A stretch of 35,014 nucleotides of DNA, from NCBI RefSeq assembly GCF_001468135.1, contig NZ_LNYU01000091.1, forward strand, positions 768,798 to 803,811, written 5' to 3'. Below are positions 26,149 through 33,800 of the stretch, in pieces. Source of the DNA: Legionella santicrucis. GTDB lineage: Bacteria > Pseudomonadota > Gammaproteobacteria > Legionellales > Legionellaceae. Within the stretch, counting starts at the first letter, position 1; the number at the start of each line of letters is the position of its first letter. The position numbers were made by a program, and so were the translations under genes. The notes beneath the pieces were generated by a model, which worked only from the letters and a program-made list of their open reading frames with translations, did not search any database and was not told the origin of the DNA.

Positions 26149-26166
26149 TAGTCTGGGGGCTTTTGG
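26140..26166 (+). terminator. Attenuator terminator hairpin
   Basis: CCCCCAG, loop CTTAGT and CTGGGGG form a perfect 7-bp GC-rich stem followed by CTTTTGG. The T tract is short, so termination may be partial, which suits an attenuator. It lies 19 bases after the leader stop and 134 bases before the first structural gene. The remaining sequence up to 26299 shows no further gene. Confidence 0.68.
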
Positions 26167-26299
26167 CATCCGAATTCCCAGACTGATAAAAGTAAGGGAG
26201 TTGGATGAAACCAAGAGGAGTGTAAATCATGCATCATCCCCCAAGAACCCATCATTCCCACGAGCTCTCCGTAATTGTTTCTTGTTCCAGGAGGCAAAG

Positions 26300-27370
26300 A
26301 TGAGTTATTCAATTTTAAAAAAATTACCACCAGTAGAAAAAATTATCCAAGAATTACCCTTATCCCATTCTGCTTACCAGCAAATTGCCCAAGACCGAAA
26401 CGAAATTAAAGCGATTTTGGAAGGACGAGATACACGCCTCTTAATGATCGTTGGCCCCTGCTCTGCTTGGCCTAAAAAAGCCGTTTTAGAATATGCCCAT
26501 CGTTTAGTCCAATTGAACCATAAAGTAAAACACGCATTAAAAATAATTATGCGCGTTTACATCCAAAAACCTCGTACAACTAAGGGTTGGACAGGTCCTG
26601 TCAATCAACCCGACTTATTCTTGGCGCCAGATATTGCCTCAGGAATAAAATACACACGGGATATGATGATTAAAGTTATTGAGATGGGACTGCCTATCGC
26701 TGATGAAGCCCTATTCACCCACAATGCCAAAGGATTTCTGGAACTTTTATCATGGGTAGCTATTGGTGCTCGTAGCTCAGAAGATCAAGAACACCGTATT
26801 TTTGCTTCTGCCCTAGACTGTGCGGCAGGATTAAAAAATCCGACCCATGGTTCGCTGGCTGTAGGAGTAAACAGTATTATTGCATCACAACATCCTCATG
26901 TCGCAGCCTTTGATGGCTATGAAGTACAAACACATGGTAATCATCATGCTCATCTTGTTTTACGTGGTTCTAATCATGCCCCCAATTATTCTATTGCACA
27001 TATTGAGGAGGTAAAAAACCACATGGACATGCACCAAATCATTAATCCTTCGATAATTATCGATGTTAGCCATGATAACTGCCTGATTAATGGTAAAAAA
27101 AATCATCAATTACAACCATCAATTGCGTTATCCATCATCGAGAATCTCAAAAATAGACCCGATTTAAAACAATTGGTAAAAGGATTCATGGTAGAAAGTT
27201 ATATCAAAGAAGGAAACCAAAAAGTCGATCCCATTAATCCTAATAAACTGGATTTAAATGGACTATCCATTACTGATCCGTGCCTAAGTTGGGAACAAAC
27301 AGAATCATTTCTTTTGGAATTAGCAGAATTGAATGCATTAGACATGAATAATAAAAGAGAGGTGCAATAA
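26300..27370 (+). CDS. DAHP synthase, type I (AroG/F/H family)
   Basis: 3-deoxy-D-arabino-heptulosonate 7-phosphate synthase, the first step of aromatic amino acid synthesis (phosphoenolpyruvate plus erythrose 4-phosphate). Motifs: LLMIVGPCSAW, RVYIQKPRTTKGWTG (family KPRT...GW.G), IGARSSEDQEHR (family GARTTESQ.HR), HGSLAVGVNSI (family GFKNGTDG equivalent region), LVLRGSNHAPNYS and IIDVSHDNC. Length 356 is normal. ATG 26300 is chosen because AGGAGG lies at 26289-26294; the frame extends to TTG 26201 but without support. First gene of the operon. The SSEDQ and NPTHGSLAVG variants differ from E. coli AroG, so which amino acid feeds back on it cannot be told. Confidence 0.9.
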   Translation: MSYSILKKLPPVEKIIQELPLSHSAYQQIAQDRNEIKAILEGRDTRLLMIVGPCSAWPKKAVLEYAHRLVQLNHKVKHALKIIMRVYIQKPRTTKGWTGPVNQPDLFLAPDIASGIKYTRDMMIKVIEMGLPIADEALFTHNAKGFLELLSWVAIGARSSEDQEHRIFASALDCAAGLKNPTHGSLAVGVNSIIASQHPHVAAFDGYEVQTHGNHHAHLVLRGSNHAPNYSIAHIEEVKNHMDMHQIINPSIIIDVSHDNCLINGKKNHQLQPSIALSIIENLKNRPDLKQLVKGFMVESYIKEGNQKVDPINPNKLDLNGLSITDPCLSWEQTESFLLELAELNALDMNNKREVQ

Positions 27371-27957
27371 TGGCTATTTTATTTGGTATTGCTGGTGATG
27401 TTGGTTCGTTTTCTGAAGAAGCTGCCTTTCTTTATGCCAAAAAGAAAGGACTCGACTCTATTTTTGCTTATTTATTAGACATGGAAGGTGTACTCAATGC
27501 CATTGAAGATGGAGTAATAGATCTAGGCATCATCCCAGTTGTCAATCTTTTAGGTGGATTAGTAAAACCAGCCTTTCTTGCCATGGGAAAACATTTGTTT
27601 ACACCAATTGATGAGTTTTGGCATGAAATTAATCAATGTCTGCTCGTTAGGAGTGATACTGATCTAGGTCAAATCAAGCATATTGTATCTCATCAGCAAG
27701 GACTGGCCCAATGTCAGCGGTTTTTAAAGAAACAATTTAAAAATACAGGGCAAATAGAATGGATTGATACAGCAAAGGCTGCAAAAGATTTAGCAAAAGG
27801 AGTCTTACCCTCCTATTCTGCTGTAATTGCTCCAGAGCGTTGTGCGCAACTTTATGGTTTAGAAATAAAAGCGAAAAATATTCAAGACAGCTCTCCTAAT
27901 CGTACTGCGTTTCTCTTAGTCAAAAAACATAGCGATAAAGCCACTATTCAAAAGTAA
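27370..27957 (+). CDS. Stand-alone prephenate dehydratase-like protein without ACT domain
   Basis: Matches the catalytic domain of prephenate dehydratase (prephenate to phenylpyruvate): GSFSEEAAFLYA (12-23), SHQQGLAQCQRFL (107-119), DTAKAAKDLA (133-142) and the closing NRTAF (177-181). The chain stops at 195 residues, so the ACT domain that binds phenylalanine in normal enzymes is absent. Two conserved blocks are altered: PIENSxxGxV is PVVNLLGGLV (56-65), and TRF is TAF (179-181), keeping Thr but losing Arg. It may therefore be a divergent enzyme or partly degenerate. ATG overlaps the DAHP synthase stop (TAATG), and the chorismate mutase follows 10 bases later, so it sits in the Phe operon. 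Confidence 0.8.
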   Translation: MAILFGIAGDVGSFSEEAAFLYAKKKGLDSIFAYLLDMEGVLNAIEDGVIDLGIIPVVNLLGGLVKPAFLAMGKHLFTPIDEFWHEINQCLLVRSDTDLGQIKHIVSHQQGLAQCQRFLKKQFKNTGQIEWIDTAKAAKDLAKGVLPSYSAVIAPERCAQLYGLEIKAKNIQDSSPNRTAFLLVKKHSDKATIQK

Positions 27958-27967
27958 GGAGCATTCT

Positions 27968-28231
27968 ATGTGTACGCTTGAAGAATTAAGAAAACAAATT
28001 GAACAAACAGATGCTTACATCATTGAAAAATTAGCGCAACGTCAAGAATTGGCAAAACAAATAGGAGAGATAAAATCAAAAATAGGTAAAAAAATAGTAG
28101 ATCACCAACGTGAAAAAAAATTGTTTCTGTATTATGAAGAGTTATCAACTCAGTACCACTTACAACAGGAATTTGTCACGCGCTTATTCAAAATAATTAT
28201 TTCAAACTCGAAAAAGGTGCAAAAACAATGA
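27968..28231 (+). CDS. Stand-alone AroQ chorismate mutase
   Basis: Converts chorismate to prephenate. At 87 residues it is the size of the isolated AroQ domain. All eight active-site residues of the E. coli P-protein mutase are found at a constant offset of three: R8, R25, K36, D45, R48, E49, S81 and Q85. It lies after the dehydratase, whereas in fused PheA the mutase comes first, so the pair is split and reversed. A TAAGGAG site precedes ATG 27968. Its TGA overlaps the next gene's ATG by four bases. Confidence 0.9.
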   Translation: MCTLEELRKQIEQTDAYIIEKLAQRQELAKQIGEIKSKIGKKIVDHQREKKLFLYYEELSTQYHLQQEFVTRLFKIIISNSKKVQKQ

Positions 28232-29388
28232 ATTATTCTAAACAATTTTTACTGAAAGATTCAGCCACTGTTGCTATTAATTCACTGGCTCAACAAAAAA
28301 TAAACTCGGGTCTTAAAATTTATAATCTCAGTGCTGGCGAACCTAAATTATTGCCTCATCCAATAATAACCGCCGCAGTCATGCAAGCTTTAGAACAAGG
28401 CCTAACTCTTTATCCTCCTGTATCTGGGGTAGCAGAGTTACGATATCTTGCTTGTGAGTGGATGAACAAATCCTACAATTGCTCATTCACAAATGAAAAC
28501 TGCTTAGTTGTTAACGGTGGAAAGTTTGGAATCTATTTACTAATGCAATTATTGATACACAACAATGATGAAGTCATCATTCCCTCTCCTTATTGGGTTT
28601 CATATCCACAAATCACCCACCTGTTTGGAGGCACACCTATAATCGTCGAAACCAAGGAAATCGAAGGATGGAAATTAACCCCTCAAGCACTTAAAAATGC
28701 CTGCAGCTCTAAAAGCAAAATACTTATTCTTAATAATGCAGCCAATCCAACCGGTGCATTGTATACACAATCTGAATTGGCTGAACTTTTACAAGTTGCT
28801 CATGAGCATGGGCTTTTAGTGATTGCAGATGAAGTATATAGTGGGCTCATTTACGATGAGCATACCTATATATCTTGTGGTTCATTTTCTCAGTTTAAAG
28901 ATCGGATCATTATTATTCAAAGTTGTTCAAAAAACTTTTCCATGACTGGTTGGCGGGTTGGTTTTGTATTCGCACCCAAAACTATTATTCAACCATTAGC
29001 TGCATTAATGAGTCAAAGTACGAGTGGAGTTACAACTCTTGGTCAATGGGCTGCCGTTGCGGTATTGAAGGAAACCAATGTTGGTCTCTGGGTTCAACAA
29101 TGCATGCAGAAAAGAAGGGATTGTATCATTCAAGCTTTAGATAAATATTTTGGGCTCACAATAATACCTCCGCTGTCATCTCTCTATATCTATCTTTCCT
29201 TAAATAGCTTAGGGGTTAAAAATCAAAACTCAGAGGAATTTTGCAAACAAGCATTGGAAGAAGCCGATGTTGCTCTTGTACCAGGAACTGCATTTGGAAA
29301 TGAAGGTTATGTACGATTATCCTTTGGCGGATATGAAGAAGATTTACAATCAGGGATTCGACAATTAGCGCAATGGTTGCATGTCTAA
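28228..29388 (+). CDS. Class I aminotransferase, likely aromatic/prephenate type
   Basis: PLP-dependent aminotransferase of 386 residues, subgroup I-gamma like the aspartate/prephenate enzymes. Seen: NLSAGEPKLLPHP, YPPVSGVAELR, NNAANPTGALY (169-179), VIADEVYSGLIYD (198-210) and the PLP lysine in SCSKNFSMTGWRVGF (K235), then VRLSFGG with the C-terminal Arg. As last gene of the Phe operon it would convert phenylpyruvate to phenylalanine, or prephenate to arogenate; the second would bypass the need for prephenate dehydratase and call for an arogenate dehydratase. A four-base overlap with the mutase shows translational coupling. Confidence 0.85.
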   Translation: MNYSKQFLLKDSATVAINSLAQQKINSGLKIYNLSAGEPKLLPHPIITAAVMQALEQGLTLYPPVSGVAELRYLACEWMNKSYNCSFTNENCLVVNGGKFGIYLLMQLLIHNNDEVIIPSPYWVSYPQITHLFGGTPIIVETKEIEGWKLTPQALKNACSSKSKILILNNAANPTGALYTQSELAELLQVAHEHGLLVIADEVYSGLIYDEHTYISCGSFSQFKDRIIIIQSCSKNFSMTGWRVGFVFAPKTIIQPLAALMSQSTSGVTTLGQWAAVAVLKETNVGLWVQQCMQKRRDCIIQALDKYFGLTIIPPLSSLYIYLSLNSLGVKNQNSEEFCKQALEEADVALVPGTAFGNEGYVRLSFGGYEEDLQSGIRQLAQWLHV

Positions 29389-29404
29389 GAAATACTAATA
29401 AATT

Positions 29405-30075
29405 AACATTTAATAGCCCCCCTGCTTACGCAGAGGATGACGAGATTCTAAACGTCACCTTCCGTGAAAACGGAAGGTCTAAAAACAACAAATCTTGCTC
29501 GACATTTCAGCTTGCAGCATAACATTTAATTGACCCCCTGCTTTCGCAGAGGGTGACGAGGTTCTAAACGTCACCTTCCGTGAAAACGGAAGGTCTAAAA
29601 ACAACAAATCTTGCTCGACATTTCAGCTTGCAGCACAACATTTAATGGACCCCCTGCTGTCGCAGAGGGTGACGAGGTTCTAAACGTCACCTTCCGTGAA
29701 AACGGAAGGTCTAAAAACAACAAATCTTGCTCGACATTTCAGCTTGCAACATAACATTTAATAGACCCCCTGCTTACGCAGAGGGTGACGAGGTTCTAAA
29801 CGTCACCTTCCGTGAAAACGGAAGGTCTAAAAACAACAAATCTTGCTCGACATTTCAGCTTGCAGCACAACATTTAATAGCCCCCTGCTTACGCAGAGGG
29901 TGACGTGCTCCTAATGTCACCTTCCGTGAAAACGGAAGGTCTAAAAACAACAAATCTTGCTCGACATTTCAGCTTGCAACATAACATTTAATAGACCCCC
30001 TGCTTACGCAGAGGGTGACGTGCTCCTAACGTCACCTTCCGTGAAAACGGAAAGTCTAAAAAACAACAAATCTCG
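29405..30075. repeat. Tandem array of six 116-bp structured repeats (array 2)
   Basis: Units begin with AACATTTAAT near 29405, 29521, 29637, 29753, 29869 and 29983, giving periods of 116, 116, 116, 116 and 114 bp. Each unit has hairpin CCCCCTGCTT(T/A)CGCAGAGGG and then hairpin ACCTTCCGT-GAAA-ACGGAAGGT (perfect 9-bp stem). The facing GGTGACG and CGTCACC of the two hairpins can also pair. Units are nearly identical except for a few loop and spacer bases. It begins 16 bases after the aminotransferase stop. Same architecture as array 1 but different spacer. No reading frame runs through it sensibly, and it lacks the unique spacers of a CRISPR. Confidence 0.93.
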
Positions 30076-30205
30076 CCTGAATCTTACACACATCTTGCTG
30101 CGATACAAAAAAATGATCCAATAGCTTTTTTGTATTGGAGTTGGATGTGGATCTAGATATTGAAAATCCTCAGTGCTGGTCAGAATTTGTATTTTCACAG
30201 TGTAA

Positions 30206-30369
30206 CTTCCTAAAATAGTACTGAGTGCTGCTTGGGTATATAAAGCCATAGCAAAGCTGGGGGATGGAGTGATAGCAAAAGAACAGGTAAAGCCGCTTGG
30301 GTTACGGTATGGAAAGGCTTTTTTAGATTACGAGAGCGTGTTGAAGACTATTTAGTGGCGGTCTCTTGA
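30206..30369 (+). pseudogene. IS4-like transposase C-terminal remnant
   Basis: The plus strand reads IVLSAAWVYKAIAKLGG in one frame. After one base is missing in the G run at 30259-30263 it continues WSDSKRTGKAAWVTVW then KGFFRLRERVEDYLVAVS and TGA at 30367. IAKLGG..(S)D.KRTG..W.T.W.GF.RL is the closing pattern of IS4-type transposases. The rest of the element is lost. It lies beside the repeat array. From 30076 to 30205 there is an AT-rich inverted repeat ATACAAAAAA...TTTTTTGTAT (30103-30135) and no gene. Confidence 0.5.
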
Positions 30370-30389
30370 TAAGATGTGATCAAGAGACC
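30360..30389. repeat. 11-bp perfect inverted repeat after transposase remnant
   Basis: GGTCTCTTGAT (30360-30370) and ATCAAGAGACC (30379-30389) pair perfectly around an eight-base loop; the left arm overlaps the transposase stop codon. It may be the transcript end of the former element or part of its end. Confidence 0.55.
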
Positions 30390-30411
30390 TCTGCTTGCCT
30401 GAGAACTGAAA

Positions 30412-30753
30412 TTAAATTTTTTTAACAAATTGAGATTTTAATTTCATAGCCCCAATACCATCGATTTTGCAATCAATATCGTGATCCCCTTCAACTAATC
30501 GGATATTTTTTACTTTTGTACCTACCTTTACAACCTGAGAGGAACCCTTTATTTTTAAGTCTTTGATAACAGTTACTGTATCACCATCTTGCAGTATATT
30601 TCCGTTGGCATCTTTGATAATTCGCACAGACTCTTCATTGCGTTCACCAATATCTTTTGGCCATTCATGCATACATTCAGGACAAATAAATACATCACCA
30701 TCTTCATAACTGTATTCAGAATTACATTTAGGGCAATTCGGCAAATTGTTCAT
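30412..30753 (-). CDS. yjdM: PhnA/YjdM-type zinc-ribbon protein
   Basis: Small protein (113 residues from ATG 30753) with an N-terminal zinc ribbon [20 protein letters not shown]...C (cysteine pairs CPKC and CPEC) and a C-terminal SH3-like PhnA domain with [17 protein letters not shown] and [20 protein letters not shown]. This combination is that of YjdM (formerly PhnA). The old link to phosphonate metabolism is not supported for the family and its role is unclear. ATG 30753 is chosen over the upstream start at 30801 because it begins the zinc ribbon and has AAAGGATAAAGGAA before it. 3' neighbour is the transposase remnant. Confidence 0.88.
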   Translation of the reverse strand: MNNLPNCPKCNSEYSYEDGDVFICPECMHEWPKDIGERNEESVRIIKDANGNILQDGDTVTVIKDLKIKGSSQVVKVGTKVKNIRLVEGDHDIDCKIDGIGAMKLKSQFVKKI

Positions 30754-30892
30754 TTCCTTTATCCTTTCATTGTATGTTAAGCAAAGAATGTCCAAAATCA
30801 TACTGCGACATTAGCTAAAATCCAATTTTAACAGCAAATATAAGGTTTGTTGACAATTAATTACACTCTGTAGCTTCTCAGCGCAGCGTTCA

Positions 30893-33800
30893 TCACACAG
30901 GGGCTGGGCTATGCAGCACATATTTGTCACTCTTATTTTCTTTAGCAGTTGTGAAAAATGAGTGCCTATTTTGGGGTATTAAAATATCCTTATTTTTATT
31001 ACTATAGTCAGTTTTTGCAGGCAATAACGCTTGAATGGTCTTTAAGCTTTCAGGATTCACGATAGTGGCATGACGAAGTACTGTAATGCCGTTTTTGTTT
31101 TTAATCCTTACCGCCTCTAGACGTTGATTTTCTGGCAATAACTCTAGAATAGTCTTTAGGCTTTTAGCATTGCTAGCAACAAAATGAAGTGCTGTATTGC
31201 CGCCTTCGTCTTGACTCATCACCGCCTCGAAGCGTTTATTTTCTGAATATAACTCTAGAATGGTCTTTAGGATTTCATAATTATCAGCAGCATGATGAAG
31301 CACTGTATGACCATAGTTATCTTGAATTACCACCGCCTCTAGACGTTGATTTTCCGGCAATAATGCTAGAACAATTTTTAGGCTTTCAGAGTTTATAGCA
31401 GCCAAATGAAGCACTGTATGGCCATAGTTGTCTTGAATTATCACCGCCTCTGGACGCTGATTTACTGGTAATAATTCTAGAGTGGCTTTTAAGCTTTCAG
31501 GATTATCATCAGCCAGATGAAGCACTGTATGGCCATCGTTATCTTGAATTATCACTGCCTCTAGACGTTGATTTTCCGGCAATAATGCTAGAATAGTCTT
31601 TAGGCTTTCAGCATTCATAGCGGCATCATGAAGTACTGTATTGCCATCTTTGTTTTTAACTATCACCGCTTCTAAGCGTTGATTTTCTGGCAATAACTCT
31701 AAAATAATCTTTAGGCTTTCAGGATTTGTCGCAGCAAAGTAAAGCAATGCTCTGCCATATTTGTCTTGAATCCTCACCGCTTCTAAGCGCTGATTTACTG
31801 GTAATAACTCTAGAATGGTTTTTAGGCTTTCAGAATTTGTAGCTGCATAATGAAGCATTGTATTGCCGTCTTTGTTTTGAATCCTCACCGCCTCGAAGCG
31901 CTGATTTACTGGTAATAGTTCTAGAATGGTCTTTAGGCTTTCAGGATTCATAACTGCATAATAAAGTGCTGTCTCGCCACCTTTGTTTTCGACCTTCACC
32001 GCCTCTAGACATTGATTTTCTGGATATAATGCGAGAATGGCCTTTAGGATTTCAGGATTATCAGCAGCCAGATGAAGTGCTGTCTCGCCGTACCTATTTT
32101 TTTGTGTTATTGCTACTTCTTTTTGCGACAAGATTTTTTGTGCGATACCAAAATGGTGATTTTTTAATGCGGCCATCAGTGGAGTATTTTCCTCTGGGTA
32201 ACTGACTCCATTGACTGTAGCACCGTGTTCCAGGAGCACATCAAAAATGGCCTCATCTCCGTTCTCAGCAGCCCAAAATAAAGCAGTTTTCATGTCGCCA
32301 TCAAAGGTTTCAAGACAAGCTCCGTATTCCAGCAGATAGTTCACCATGGCTAAGTCATTGTTTTTAACCGCGATGATAAGCGGTGTGTTTTCATCCTCAT
32401 CTTTAATTTCAATTTGCGCCTGTGCTGCAATCAACTGTTGGGCAATATCGCGTCCAACTTCGTTTTTATCTTTGTAGACCACTTTTTTAAAGGCATGGAT
32501 TAAGGCAGTATTACCGTATTTATCTTGGATGTTTACATTAATGCCGCGTGCAATGAGTTTGCTGAGACTCTCATTATCTGCGTTTAAGGTCGCAATATGC
32601 AGAGCGCTTTGTCCCTTTTTGTTCCTCGCATTAATAGAGGCACCTTGTTCCAGAGCATCAAAAGCGATGATTCCTTGGTTTAATTGATCCAGATAATACC
32701 GGTTCGCTAACAGCGCATCAAAGGCTTCGTTGTGATTGGAAGCATACTGCGCTAATAACTGCAATAACGCGAGATTCTTGGTAGAGAGGGTAAAAGCAAG
32801 GACTTGTTGCAAGGCTTCGTTATTGTGCAGTGATTCTTGGGTGCTGAATAATTCTTGAAAAAAACGTTTCGTCTCCTCTGCAATCCTGGCTTGTAATTGG
32901 GAAGAGGCCACCTTGCCATAAAAAAGATAAGGCATGCTCGCACCAGCAAGGGGAAGTTGCGATTTAGAATCGCAGTACCCGGTATAATCCTGGAGGCGTT
33001 CTTTGATCGCGGGATAATCTTTGCAGGCCACTTGACGCGAGATCCCACTTTGTGCGCCTGTATTCACCTGGGGGATGTGATGCTCCTGACACAGGGTGTG
33101 CCCCAGCAACCGAAACATATCTGCCACCGGCGCGATTTTTTCTTGCTTTACTGCAGACTCAATTGAATCCAAACACAACGCACCATTTTGCCCTTTCCAT
33201 ACCCAAGCTTGGGCCAAAATGGCATCATCCAGGGAGGGATTTTGTGCCTCACCTTGGCATAAAACATAAAAACCACCATTAGGCGAGGCGATGCCATGAA
33301 CAACACACTCACTGCCCACACCACCAAGATACTGGCAGCAATGCGTTATTTTCCCAAGACAGGCCGCAAGTGCTGCTCCTTTATCGCTGGTTGTATCCAG
33401 TTTTTTAATATAAATCCCAGGATAGCCAATGTCTTTGCCATCAATAAGCACATCAGGAATCGTCTTCTCCGCATTATCACGCTTGAGGGCATAAAATTGC
33501 TCTCTATTTTGCGGGCTGATGCCGTTTTGAATTAAGATTTGTTGGGCTGCACTATGTTCTTGTTGGTACTTGGCATAAAAGGCTTCCAAAACAATCATGT
33601 CAATATTTGCCAAAGGTAATCGTCCTTGGCAAAGAGAAACGAGTTGGGTTTGCAGCTCAAATAAGCGTTGACTGAATACTTTCAGCTGTTCCTCGCGTGC
33701 CATTCTTGCTTCGGGGTTAGTCAAGGGCTTTTTCTTAAGGCTCTTATATTGTCTTGCTACCGTAGAGAGTTCCTTTTTGACGTCTTGAATTTTATCCCTT

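Noticed and set aside
26201..26299. N-terminal extension of DAHP synthase from TTG 26201
   Set aside because: No ribosome site at 26201, whereas AGGAGG precedes ATG 26300, and the family starts there.
26100..26300. T-box riboswitch
   Set aside because: No AGGGTGGNACCGCG-type antiterminator box and no specifier loop; the peptide-based layout explains the hairpins.
26148..26330. 60-codon minus-strand ORF opposite the attenuator
   Set aside because: It is the complement of the terminator and of the start of DAHP synthase; no ribosome site or protein-like character.
29405..30075. CRISPR array
   Set aside because: Whole 116-bp units repeat, including what would be the spacers; there are no unique spacers and no cas genes.
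30004..30249. 81-codon minus-strand ORF (MALYTQAALSTILGS...)
   Set aside because: It runs from the transposase remnant into the repeat array, and its last third is repeat sequence; the plus-strand transposase reading explains the region better.
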